From Theristus sp. LFF4_11 (lineage: Eukaryota > Nematoda > Chromadorea > Monhysterida > Xyalidae): DNA of 64,000 nucleotides. Shown in pieces: positions 36,427-47,930 of the stretch. The stretch covers positions 124,001-188,000 of the forward strand of contig JASANC010002358.1 in the NCBI GenBank assembly GCA_030248135.1, given 5' to 3'. How positions within the stretch are numbered: position 1 is the first letter of the stretch; each line of letters begins with the position of its first letter. Under the pieces are notes generated by a model. The model made no database searches. It was given only the letters and a program-made list of their open reading frames with translations, and was not told the DNA's origin. The position numbers and the translations under genes are program-made.

Positions 36427-39400
36427 ATGACAAACGAGAACAGCAAACACCGAGCAGACGCTGGCGATGGAAATCAAGAAAAGGCCAATGGAAAGGAGAC
36501 AAAAGAGAAGGAATCGATGATGAGCGCAGGCAACAACGCTGCGGACCCACTGCTGCTCACGCACACGCACAAAGTTGGCCACTGCTGCTACTTAGCTCTC
36601 AATCGGAATCTGCGATTTGTTTTTTTGTGTGTGTGAAACTCCGTAGGTGTGTACTGTCTCATCACATCGTTTACTCTTTCTGTCCTTCAAAAACCTTCAA
36701 TCACAGTGGTTGTCGGTTGACAGAAAAACCTCCGTACTTCGATGTCTCTCGTGCCGGGATATCATGGCCACCGAAAATCGATGTGGAGTGGAACTCAGTT
36801 TTCGACACCTTCAAATTTAGGCAGCTTTGTAACGGGTTGCGATGTGAAGTGAATCGTGCGCAGTGCGCCATTGCCTCACCAGCTTCACGTTTTCTTCTTG
36901 TCTTTTCCAGGACAAACTGCGTGAGATGTCGACGGTGGATGCGATCCAGGCGATGAGCGTGCAGAACAGCAGCAGTGCCGCGAAGGACATGCACGAGGCG
37001 AAGACGCACAAGTATCAGTTCTGGGAGACGCAGCCGGTGCCGAAAATCGGTCCGCCATTTTCATGCAATCGTCTTCTTTTCTTGGCTACCTTTACTTTTT
37101 GACAATTTTTTCATCCGTTGGTGCCGCGTATTGACACAGCTTTGTCAGGACTATTCCTTCATCTTGTGTAGCCACTTTCCAAATTGCGATGAAGCAACTG
37201 TAACAATCACACGCCACACCTGAGTCACTGGTTGTGTTTCGCTCATTAGTCAGATTCATTTACTCGCTTTCTAATAACAGACAAATTGTGATTGTTTTCA
37301 TTTCAGACGACACGTGCGACGCGAACGAGCCGATCGAGCCCGACCGAGACGTCAGCGAGATCCGCGAGGAGCCGTTCTCGTTGCCATCCGGCTTCTGCTG
37401 GGTCAACGTGAACATCGATGACGACGCTGAGGTGAGATGAGACGAGACTAGCACTGCTGCTAAGCGCACGACACCGTGGAATTTATGCATTCTTGTTGTT
37501 TATGGTTCATTTGTGGCCACTGTGTATCGGTGTTGCATCAAATTCGCGCCTCATGTCAGCCAAGGTACATGTGATGGAGCGGTGTTTTTTTGAACTCCCC
37601 AGAACAAAAACTCGCTCGGACGCTCGTGCACTGCAGCCTTGTCGATTCATTCATTCTGATTGACTGTTTGTTTGCATCGCGATATGCTCAAGAAGGCTAT
37701 CAAATCACCCATGATTCCATACAATCACCTCAACAATCCAATCTTCAAAGACTGATGCTTTTTGCCGTCATCTTCACGTTTCAGTTGACCGAGCTGTACA
37801 CGTTGCTCAATGAGAACTACGTTGAAGACGACGATCACATGTTCCGCTTCGATTACAGTCCGAATTTTCTCAAATGGTAAACGTGGATTGTAAACTGATT
37901 TTTTCGTCTGCCCCGTTTCATCTGTTTCTGCGTCACTTGTTTGCGTACCATCGAATCCAACAACAACAACGACTGTTGCCCCATTCCAGGGCGCTGCAGC
38001 CTCCCGGTTGGCTGCCCCAGTGGCACTGCGGCGTGCGTGCCGTCCAGTCGCGACGTCTGCTGGCGTTCATCGGTGCTGTGCCTTGCACGATCAGGGTCGT
38101 CGACAAGTCGGTTACATATGTGCAGATTGCTGTTGTCAAATTCACGCTCATTTGGCTGCCTTCAATTACAAGCGTTCATTCTGATTGGTGTTTTTGTCGG
38201 TGATGTTATTTGGCAGCGCTATTCGTCGTGAACGTGATGGATCGTAAGTGAGTGGTGAGCACAAGTTGAGTTCCTCGAAAATGGCGATTTTGTTCTTAGT
38301 CGCTCCAACACCTGACTGACACTCCTATTAGATTCACACACACCAGCCAATCAGCATCAAGTGACGTTTTATCGTCAAGCAATCAAGAAACAGAATCATG
38401 AATCAAGCCAATCAGACCAGCCACCACCACACGCCAAGTTCTGTCCATCACAGTTTCATCATCATGTCAATTTTGTTTCCGTTTTGCATTGCAGAGTGAA
38501 ACCGATGGTGGAGATCAATTTTCTGTGCGTGCACAAGAAACTGCGCTCGAAGCGTGTCGCGCCCGTCTTGATTCGCGAGATCACGCGACGGGTGAACATG
38601 CAGGGCATATTCCAGGCTGTGTTCACTGCGGGTATCATCATACCGAAACCGATTTCATCTTGCCGGTAACACTCCCGCTCCCGCTGTCATGCGTGCACTT
38701 TCTTTCACGTCAATTTTCAGTCCACTACTGTTTGATTGACTTATTGTTTGTGTAAACCAGTTGCACTCGAATAAAAGACGCTTCCTGTTTTCCAGCTACT
38801 GGCACCGACCGTTGAATCCAAAGAAACTGATCGATGTTGGCTTTTCGTATCTGTCGCGTAACATGACAATGCAGCGCACACTGAAACTGTACAAACTGCA
38901 TGATGTGAGCGCGACGATGTCATCACGACTCATGAGGCCTTTGTTTTAGAAAAACATCAACCAGTTCCATTGACCAGTTTATCACGAGAAACAGTTTTTC
39001 TCTGAAAGTTCTTTTATTACATGTTGAGTGGCTCAAAATTGCTCTGACACGATTTACTGTCTGCTTGGCGCAAATTCAAATGCAGCCAATCAGCTGGTTG
39101 CGCACGAACAAATCTGGATGCAAGCGCCAATCTTTGCAGGAGCCGCACATTGCCGGGTTCAGCCAGATGACCACCGGCGACATCCCGGCCGCCTACCGGC
39201 TTCTGATGGATTATTTGAAAAAGTTCGATCTTGTGCCAATGTTCACCGTGGAGGAGTTCACGCATTTCTTTACGCCGCAGAAAGGCGTGGTCGACAGCTA
39301 TGTGGTCAAGGTGAGAATGGCTTGCACCGGGTGTTGCGAGGTTGGCAAACCATTGGAGATTTCTAGCTTGGGATCGTTGTTTTATTTTGGTCTTCAAACT

Positions 39401-40421
39401 CGGCGGAACAACAATCTGCTTTGCGCTAATCTTTAAGACGAATAATCGAATCAACACGTGAACCGTAAGCACGTTAGGTGCATCAGGCAATGTCCAAGAC
39501 GAGAGACCCAGCGCGGGCAAAGTCCTCACTCGTTGACCCTTGAGTTACATTGCCGTCGTTCATTGTGGCCACCCACAGACCAACGGTGTTGCTGTTGCAC
39601 CAGTTTCGCGCGATACCTTTCACGCAGCACTAGAACGCGAAGGCTGCTGTACTGCAACCGTTTTGTGCGGTTGCGCGATTTGAAAATGCAACCGACTGTC
39701 GCCAATTGCCCCTGTCATTATTGTTGCAGTCAGCCGATGGCGTCGTGAGCGACTTTGTGAGCTTCTACGCGCTGCCCTCGTCCGTCATCAATCACCCCCG
39801 CTACAAAAGCATCAACGCGGCCTACTCGTTCTACAACGTCGCTAACAGCGTCAGCTGGCAGGAGCTCATCAGCGACGCGCTCTGTATGGCGCGAAAGGTG
39901 ACCGCTATTTAAAAAAAGGATCTTCATCGTGGTTAGCCGCTTGACTGTCGGCACAAATCACAAATCTATCGGCTACTGAGTTAAAAAAAGAATCGAATTG
40001 CATCACACCGATTGGCTGCAGCTGGGATGTGGGATGTTATCCCTTTAGTGGATTGAATCACGAATCGACTTATTCCAAACGGCATGCAAAGTTGAGCTTT
40101 ATTTCAAACAGACAAATGCCCATCGGTCAGAGCAACCGATTGCAAACGACATTTCAGACCGATTATGACGTGTTCAATGCGCTTGATTTGATGGACAACA
40201 AACAATTCTTAAAGCAGCTGAAATTTGGCATTGGCGACGGCAACCTGCAGTATTATCTCTATAATTGGCGCTGTCCCTCTGTCGACCCGGACAAGGTGAC
40301 CATTTCTGAAATTGTCTGCCGAAATAAATGACGTCTAGCAGTCAGTTGATTCTTGAACGTTTTTCAAACCTGCGACAATTTAATTTCATTCCTTTTCCAG
40401 ATTGGTCTTGTGCTGCAGTGA
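36427..40421 (+). CDS. NMT1: Glycylpeptide N-tetradecanoyltransferase (N-myristoyltransferase)
   Basis: Exons: 36427-36573 (end uncertain), 36911-37049, 37307-37431, 37785-37876, 37990-38106, 38495-38665, 38796-38904, 39140-39310, 39730-39897, 40158-40295 and 40401-40421, all in phase from exon 2, giving about 465 residues. NMT transfers myristate from myristoyl-CoA to N-terminal glycines in the cytosol. Signature stretches run in order: [119 protein letters not shown]. It ends GLVLQ; the carboxylate of this C terminus is the catalytic base in the family. The N-terminal region is polar and Lys/Glu-rich, as in metazoan NMTs. The exon 1 donor (AAA then GTTGGC) is weak, so the first 49 codons are provisional; the ATG in exon 2 is a fallback. 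It is the only plus-strand gene here. Confidence 0.93.
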
Positions 40422-41014
40422 TGGTCGCAACTAACACCAATTGATGCTATTATTTCGTTGTGGACGCTGTGAACAACCGACTGTCGCATAGTTTGCTGGT
40501 GAAAAAATGGAAACTGAAAATGCTCAGTTGCTGTTTGTTGTCTGTTCGTTTTTAATGTGTTACCGCTTTTTTTGTGTTGCTGCGTGTGTCGTCTCGTCAT
40601 GATTTCTGTGTTTCTGGTATATTTATTCGTTATTCGCTGTTCTCAAGTGCTCATCACAAGAATTGTGATTTTTTTATTCGTGTTTTTTCGGACTTCTGAA
40701 TAAAAAAGACGAGGTCAGAAAATATATAAGACAAGCAAAACAACCAACAACTCGAAAATGAGGTTTGCGTTCGACAGCAAAACATTTTGCAAAACTTGCA
40801 CATTGATTGGCTGTTTTGGTTTTGATTGGGGCCAATCACTGCGTCTCACAAAAATAACAATTGGGATTCGGGTGAAAATCGTGATACCAGTATTCTTCAT
40901 AACGAGTCATGCGATAGATGAAGGAATTCAACTTCCAAAACAATGATAACAGTATAAACTGTAAAAAGTGGACACGGGCATCAGGCAATACATACTCACG
41001 TCGCCTCGCTCAAA
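40422..41014. other. Convergent 3' flanks of NMT and RanGAP
   Basis: The two genes end tail to tail here. An AATAAA signal lies near 40698 on the plus strand, about 280 bp beyond the NMT stop. No gene was seen. Confidence 0.6.
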
Positions 41015-44000
41015 TCAGTTCGCTAATAAAAATGTCAGTGTTTGTTTCTGTTCTGCAAAGCAGCCCAGTGCCAGCATGTTCTTGAGAACGGTGATTGTGG
41101 CCGCACAACGCTTCGCGTCGTTTCGTTCAGCTTTCTGAAAAAAAAATTTAGTCGATCACTTCGGAACAAGAGAACAAGTAAAGTTTGTCGCAAAGAACGT
41201 GACAGACGCGGTAAAAAAAGCCAGTTTAAAATTGCATACATTGTGTGCCAGATCAGTGCTGACAACAACTACCAGAGCACACGGTTTCCGTGTTTGTCTC
41301 ATATCTTCGCAGCACTCACTTTTTTCAGGAGTCCACAACGTAACACGAGCGAGTTGAAGATCATTGAAGACGGTGACATCGCCACGGAGCCAAGCCACGC
41401 CTGTGATGCAGCACTGTAGTGACGCACTAGTTCGGCTGGAAATCGTTCACTGAAGATTGTGCACGTCACAAATATTTTTAGTTATCCTCGGTTGACTACT
41501 GAACGGCTTGCAAGCTAATTCGTGACACACAACCACCACTGCTGGTGCACATCACACGTATGCCAGTGTGTTCGTTCGCGACATCACAAAACATCGCTGT
41601 TGAAAAACAAATGTCGACAACGCCACGCCACCAACCGCAGCACGACGACACGCGCGCGATCTTCAGTTGCGTCTGCGCGGGACTGTCCGTAAACGAGGCT
41701 GACTGCACGCGGTCGCTGGCGGCGGCGGCTGTCAGCAAACTGGACAGTTCATGTATCACGTCTGCGATTTGCTCCGCCGTGGCGGCGCTGAATTCGTCAT
41801 TCTGAAAACGCGCAGTTTTTTTTGCATGTGGCCAAATGAAAAATGGTCAAAAGTTTTGAAAAAGCGTGTATCAAAAAATACAGGCTTCGTTCAATAAGTC
41901 AAAGCGACATCCAGTTCCACACACTGATTTGGCGGTGCATATTCACACAACTAATCAGCGCCGCGAATTCAAATGCAGCCAATCGATTGCAAGCCAACCA
42001 AGTACCAACCCCAACAAACTGTACAAGCGCCCGCACTGGATCATTCAGTGCAATGAACTGCGGCCACGTTGGATTCGTCAGCAAGTCATTGATCAAAACT
42101 AAGTCATCGTCCGTTGAGCGGCCAGGAGTGCGTGTCTGAATCACAGTCTGACAGAGGAAACACATTGTCAAAATTTTCTTTTGCGAAACAAAATTGCATG
42201 GTTCCATCTTAAAAATCAGTATTGGAAGCTGAGTTTTGACAAGAAGACAACGTACCAGGTTATTGGTGGCAGACAGACACGCGACATCTGCATTCGCGTC
42301 TTCGTCTGAGTAAACATCAGCATCATATCCGTCTTCTGATTGTGCTTCGTCGTCTTCACTGGCCGAACCTTGGTCATCGCTGCAGTGAAAGTAACATGAC
42401 AGTTCATTTACGACCAAAAAACAAAAAAAACCACACGCACCCATCATCGCCCATGTGCACTCGGAATCTGCAGCTGTCAGCGGCACGCTGTACATCAGCA
42501 AAACGAGAGCCGAAGCAGTTTTCTGGAAACAATTCACCAAAAGTGGTTTTGGTCGTTGTTGTTGTCGTTGTTGTCTGTTGCCCCCTTTTTATCCTTACCA
42601 AACGCCCTTGGGGAAAGGCAGTGTCGCAATTTTTTATTGTCCACCACATGGGCTGCGACGTTGGAAGCAGTTTTTTTCTGCTATAGAAGTGAACGTTGGG
42701 CAAGCTGCGCTGGTATGCATGGGCGCGATGTCATTCAGTTCCTCGCCACCGGAACAGCAATCTTGTGAGTCAAGAAAGCCGACGTTTATGCTGCCGAACC
42801 ATTAAGCCCTACGCAACCCGGGGCAGCCGAGTGGTCACGAGCGGATTCGAACCCGGGCCTTCCGATTGGAAGTCCCAAGTGCTATCCACTCGGCCACTCA
42901 GCCGGCTGGTTTTGGTCGTTACCGCTTTCGAGCGCGTTGAGTTGAAATAAATTGAGAGAAAGAGAGAGAAAAGTGCATTTGTTCTCACGGACAGTATCAC
43001 ACACAGGTTTGTTTGACGCTAATGACGCATGATCTCAAACCAACTAACTATCAGCCAGCTCCATGCCAACACTGCACGTAAACTCTACTACATACGATAA
43101 ACGGAGGGTGAAATAAACAACGCATTTTGGAAAGTGCTTTGATGCCAGCAACACTTTGACGAAATGAACCGACCTTGAATGGAGAGCTCTTCGAAGTTGG
43201 GCTTGCTTTTGAGCACCGTAATCAGGCGAATCGCGCTGTCAGCGTCGATTTCGTTGCCGTCGACGTTCAGTCTCTGAAAATCAAAACGAGTCCTCAGTGA
43301 TTGGATCGGACAATTGGGCACACGACGACACGACATGTGGAAACAAAAACTGTACAAAATTCATTCTTTTCACACAAAAAAGCTTAGTCCCCCCTGAAAT
43401 AAATCGTGTCATTCAACAACGACATTGTTAGTTAGACAAGAGAACAATGCAACTGACCAACCCTGAGTTTGTGTGCGCCATATTGAATGGCGTCTGTCAG
43501 CTCATTTACACCCCGCTTCAGGAGACAATCGGACAGCTCCAGCACTTCGATGCCGCGCAGTTTTCGTAATACCTGCAAGTGAATTCTTTTCGGTGATAAA
43601 TTTGAAAAACCCATTCAAATAAAGTAAATTATGGATGTATCACAGTTCTTCTGTTCAATAATTCTGCTGCATCAGTTTACTCTTCACTTCATTAGTCTTC
43701 AATCCCAGGAAATCAAGTTGTTTAAAGTCTAACGCGGCATTCATGAAGCAGTATTTAGTGACGCGTAGCTGTGTTAAAACATAGCAACGCGGTCATTAAA
43801 TGCTGCTTCATGAATGAGCCTTAAATTTCCTAAAAACCACCATGGAACGATCACCACTTGAGCGTGCACCATTTAATTCCAGCCCAGCCCTGCCGACCAA
43901 TCAATGCTGTGCCTTGCCTGCACACCTTTGCGAGCGCGCGTGCTCCAGTGTGCTTGCACGTGTTGTCGCTCAGATTGATCAGTCGCATGTTGGCATTCTT

Positions 44001-45356
44001 CAGAAGCGACTCCGCCAGCGCGCATATGCCCGGCGGTGTGATGCCATTCTGGTGCAGCGTCACTTCCTCCATGGTGCCAACCGCCGGAAAGCAAAGTGGA
44101 AAGGTAGTTCACACTCAGAAGAAAACTTGCAATGATGTTTTTCAGCTGGAACAGTAGAGTTAGCCTGCTGAGCAAAAAAGACCTGAGCAACCGCGAAAAT
44201 CACAACCATTATAGCGATACTCATGGTGGCCCATCCCCGTTTGTATAACTTTACTCTCACGTTTGTTCTTCGGTGCATCAGCCAGTCCATCATCTCCAGC
44301 TGATGTCATTCATCACACAACGCCACCACTTTCCGACTGTCAACGCACCTCGAACACACGTGCAAACTCGACGGCACCTGGCGTCTCCTGGCGGTTTCGT
44401 CCGCATGTGATTCGTTTCAATGGCAGCGGCAGACCCAAATCGGAGCTCGCTGCATGACAGTCAAGCAGTGCTGCGGTGACTTCCTGAAACAAGAGTATGG
44501 TCGGTTGACACAAACCTGTCAGAGATACAGAGATCATGTTAGCACACAGACGACAAATCTGCTTGTGGTAGCCGGACAGGTTGAAAAATAACAGAATAAA
44601 AATGCTCAAGATGTTTGAATGAAACAGGCTTTTTCTGCACTTGTTCAGATCAAAATAGTGGTGTCATTCAAAATCTGCTCCTGAAAAAAAGTCGAGCAAC
44701 GAAAGTCAAGCACAAAAAAACCAAAACACAAACACAACACCTTGCCGCCGGTGATCCCGAGTCCCAGATTGGTGAGACCCAGCTCCTGCAGACGGAAACA
44801 CGCGGGACTCCTGAGGAAATCCTTGAATCCCTCAGCGCCGATTGGGCCCATCGCGTTGTGGCTGATGTCAAACACGTCCAGCTGCACACCACTGGCACTC
44901 ATCGCGTCGCACAGATGCTTCTGGAAAGGTCGCGAAACGAGAATTCGTGCACGATCAAACTGAATGCACGATGAAATTCAAGAACATGAAAACAAAACAG
45001 TCAAAAAATCAAAATGAAAAACGGATCGCTTTGTAGGAAAACGATCAGTTGTAAAGAAAACAATCGACAAAATCACGGAAGACTCACTAGTGCTGGCGGA
45101 ATCTCATTCTTCATGCGCGATTTGAACATGTCTTGAAAGTTGGCACGCTGCAAACGGAAACGACAGTCAGTCACTAAAAGGAGAAGCTCCAAAACAAGAA
45201 CCCCAAAAATTGCTTTAATGCCAGTTACCTTCAGCTCTGGGTGCGTTTTCAGCGCCCGTGCAAGCCTGACCGCAGCCTCGATGCCGACCGAGGTGCCATT
45301 CATGTCCAGCTCTTCCAAATGGCCATGCCCCTCAATTAGACGTGCAAACTCCTCAG
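41015..45356 (-). CDS. Ran GTPase-activating protein (RanGAP), first exon not found
   Basis: Exons: 45229-45356, 45088-45147, 44741-44920, 44349-44483, 43926-44066, 43462-43572, 43174-43273, 42441-42522, 42256-42379, 42010-42147, 41652-41801, 41320-41400, 41015-41134. The leucine-rich repeats follow animal RanGAP1 one for one: LEELDMNGTSVGIEAAVRLA, the catalytic-loop exon RANFQDMFKSRMKNEIPPAL with the Arg that corresponds to the arginine finger, VFDISHNAMGPIGAEGFKDF, VTLHQNGITPPGICALAESL, EVLELSDCLLKRGVNELTDA, RLNVDGNEIDADSAIRLITV. An acidic linker (SASEDDEAQSEDGYDADVYS) and a C-terminal helical domain (IFNSLVLRCGLLKK, ending TLTFLLAN) follow. RanGAP stimulates GTP hydrolysis by Ran at the cytoplasmic face of the pore. 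The 5' exon with the start codon should lie between 45357 and 46303. The acceptor at 44066 is uncertain. Confidence 0.9.
42818..42905 (-). repeat. tRNA-derived element (SINE-like) with intact Pol III boxes
   Basis: On the minus strand TGGCCGAGTGG matches the A box and, about 32 nt later, GGTTCGAATCC matches the B box exactly. An arm CTTCC-AATC-GGAAG sits where an anticodon arm would be, but its loop has only four bases, and the T-stem and acceptor stem do not pair. This is therefore not a functional tRNA. It lies in a RanGAP intron. Confidence 0.7.
43733..43821. mobile_element. MITE family A, copy 4, in a RanGAP intron
   Basis: This 89-bp hairpin is flanked by TAA on both sides. It starts CGCGGCATTCATGAAGCAGT and ends TGCTGCTTCATGAATGAGCCT. 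It lies between the RanGAP exons at 43572 and 43926. Confidence 0.88.
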
Positions 45357-46303
45357 CTGCAAATGCAAACAGGTTGCGTTCATCAGTAAAGTAAATAATA
45401 CCAAAAAGACTGAACTGGGAAAAACTTGCGCAAACATGATCGACGCGCTACACCAGTTCGTTGGCTCATTTCAAAAAAATTGAATAGAATACCCAACATG
45501 AAAAACGTCTGATGCCTACAGGTCAACCTCAAATCTCCGCTCCACCAACACACGATGCACCAACCGTCAGCAGCAGTGTCCCATTTGAATTGTGCAATTC
45601 CGGTGTCAGCGAATGCCAAAACACAGTCGGCATCCCCCGTTCCATTTCTCAACGTCATTTTTTGTTGACGAACGGCTTTGAATTCTGCGAGTGCTTTTGA
45701 CGCTTGTTGAAACGAAACTCAAGTGGACGAAGTGGAATTAAAAACGATTTTGAATTTTGAACGATATGTGACGGCTGACTGCAAATACAGTACCAAAAAT
45801 AAAACAAATCGTCTGCAACTAAATGACGCACTTTTATTTCAGGTGCAACGTTTCTTTTACAATTAATCACGGTGCAACCGATAAAATTCACCCGTTTTGA
45901 AACAAATCATACAATCAGTTCAAAGGTGAACGCATCCGGACACGGTTGAATCGCTAGAAACACATACAAACGCAGGAAACCAACTCGTTTATACAAATGA
46001 AACCCGAAGCACGCCGAATCGCTGCATCACTGTCGCACGGACGGCACGTCAAACCGGTGCGGATGGCATGGCGCATATTGCCGCCAATCCCCACCGTCAG
46101 GCCAGGCGTGCGCGCCAGTGCCACAGAGTTCGGGCACGGTGCTATGGGGACGCCTGGCCTGACGGGTCGTACGCTTCAATAGCAGCCAAGCAGCAAGTTG
46201 GCGCACCGAATGCTGAGTTTGAATGCACCGAATCCAAAACTCCAAAACCGAAGCAAGTTCATGAGATCACCAACCAACCGCACCCCCCCACCCCCCACCC
46301 CGA
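45357..46303. other. RanGAP 5' region and 3' flank of the small acidic gene
   Basis: It should hold the RanGAP first exon and promoter, which I could not identify. It contains a perfect hairpin at 46094-46165 reported separately. Confidence 0.5.
46094..46165. other. Perfect 16-bp stem hairpin downstream of the acidic-protein gene
   Basis: CCGTCAGGCCAGGCGT at 46094-46109 and its exact reverse complement at 46150-46165 enclose a 40-base loop with an inner GTGCC/GGCAC pair. It lies 139 bp past the stop codon of the small acidic gene, probably in its 3' UTR. Confidence 0.8.
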
Positions 46304-47125
46304 TCACAGTGTCTGCGTTGACATGTCATGTTCGTCAACTGGCGCCACTGGTGAACTCGGCGGCTCCGGCTCGGTGTCTGGCACTGCCAGATCGGTCAGG
46401 TCTGCCTCCAAGTCGTCAACCTGCAATGCGCCAACAAAACATGTTTGTGTCTGATTTAATTTTGTCTGCGAACCACAACATCATTGGCGTACGTCGTCCT
46501 CGCCACTGTCGTAGTCGTCGTCATCGTCCATCTCTTCGTCCTCTTCTTCCTCGAAGTAATTCATGTCGGTCATCTGAAGAAATCGTGTATTTTGTAAGCA
46601 ATCGTCTGCATTTATTACGGATTTATGCTGATTGGCCGCACCAGTCGTTGATTGGCAGCTTTTGAATTGGGTTTTACTGATTGGTCAGAGCAAGCTTCGA
46701 AATCAGGCATCCTGTCAGATTCAAATTTCCGGAATGCATAAATCGGATAAAGTGCCATTTGAGAAGTGTTGGCCTAATCCTGATTGACACAAAAATGAAT
46801 AGACCAAAAGCACACTTGCCCGCCGCGTGTTGCCGAGTGGTGTCCGATCAGTCCATTGGGACACACGAGAACTCAGCTAAAAAAACAGGAAATCTCAAGT
46901 GTGCGAAACTCCAACACGTAACACCAATACAAGACCAACAGAGTCTCACTGCTCTTCGACCCGAACACGGACTAAAATGTCGCTCACATTTTCAGCCATT
47001 TCCGCCTCGGCTGCTCTGACGGCCGATTCCTCGTTCAACCTCAGTTGACTGTAGAAATTCATCCAGGCCGGGTCGTTGTGCACTTCAGGCACGGCCGGAA
47101 CCAGCAGTGGCGCGTAAAAGGCCAT
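46304..47125 (-). CDS. Small acidic protein, unknown function
   Basis: Three exons join in phase: 46988-47125 (start codon at 47125), 46493-46573 and 46304-46420, giving 111 residues. The N-terminal part (VPEVHNDPAWMNFYSQLRLN, EESAVRAAEAEMAEN) looks helical. Residues 47-75 are extremely acidic (FEEEEDEEMDDDDDYDSGED). The tail is Pro/Asp/Glu-rich and ends STQTL. All splice sites are canonical and the reading is phase-consistent, so I regard the gene as real. I do not recognise the family. The length and acidic C-terminal half recall APC15/Mnd2 of the anaphase-promoting complex, but no diagnostic residues support that. It lies 0.8 kb downstream of PGRMC and upstream of RanGAP, all on the minus strand. 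Confidence 0.7.
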
Positions 47126-47930
47126 GGATGAGTTTGGGGTTGTGAGAGGCTGATGGTGTTCGCACGTACAAACGGTTAGCCGTCGAATCGGAGCGAAAAA
47201 AACGAAACAAAATAAAGCCACTGAAAAACGGTTTTGAAACTCGTTTTCGTTGGATTTGTTTAGCTTGCAACACAAACAATGAAGGTCGATCGAATTCCGT
47301 TCCACACAACGATACAACACTGCTGGATTTGTTGGCCAATGCTATGGCGGAACATCAAAAAATATTCGCAAAGTAGCTCGGAAGAAAAACGTTTATTTTG
47401 CGTACAGTCTGCTATTGAGCTAGACAAGCACCAAAATAAGAGAAAACGGTAAAACAATTTTGATCTTTCTGAAACCCGAAACAAAAAAACATGAAACAAA
47501 GCACATCAACATCTTTCAAATTACCACAAAGTTTAAAGTATCGACCAAAGTGAATTACCGAACAATTTACCCAATTTTAGCTGATCACACACAACCGAAA
47601 GAAAGGCACAAAATGGAATAATAAAAATAAATCACTCGAATCATAAACAAAAAGAAAGCGAGCAAACAAGCGGCATATTATTGTAACAAATCGTGACCGT
47701 CGCACAACACGCAGTCAAGCCCACTGAATTGAAGTTGAACTGAGAAAACTGATTGGATCAACGCAGCCAATCATGCGCAAGAAGTGCGTGTTCATGAACA
47801 AACGTTGCGCGCTTTGGTGCGCTGACTGCATCCGCAAGAGACTGCATTATCGAAAACAGGCTGCATTACCTTAAAAGTTTACAATTTAAAAAAGCTCTGT
47901 TTATCAGTGGTTTCCATTTGCGTGCACATT
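47126..47930. other. Intergenic: PGRMC 3' flank and acidic-gene promoter
   Basis: AT-rich, with AATAAA-type words on the minus strand and no recognisable gene. Confidence 0.5.

Noticed and set aside
42818..42905. Functional tRNA gene
   Set aside because: Four-base anticodon loop and unpaired T and acceptor stems; only the A and B boxes are intact.
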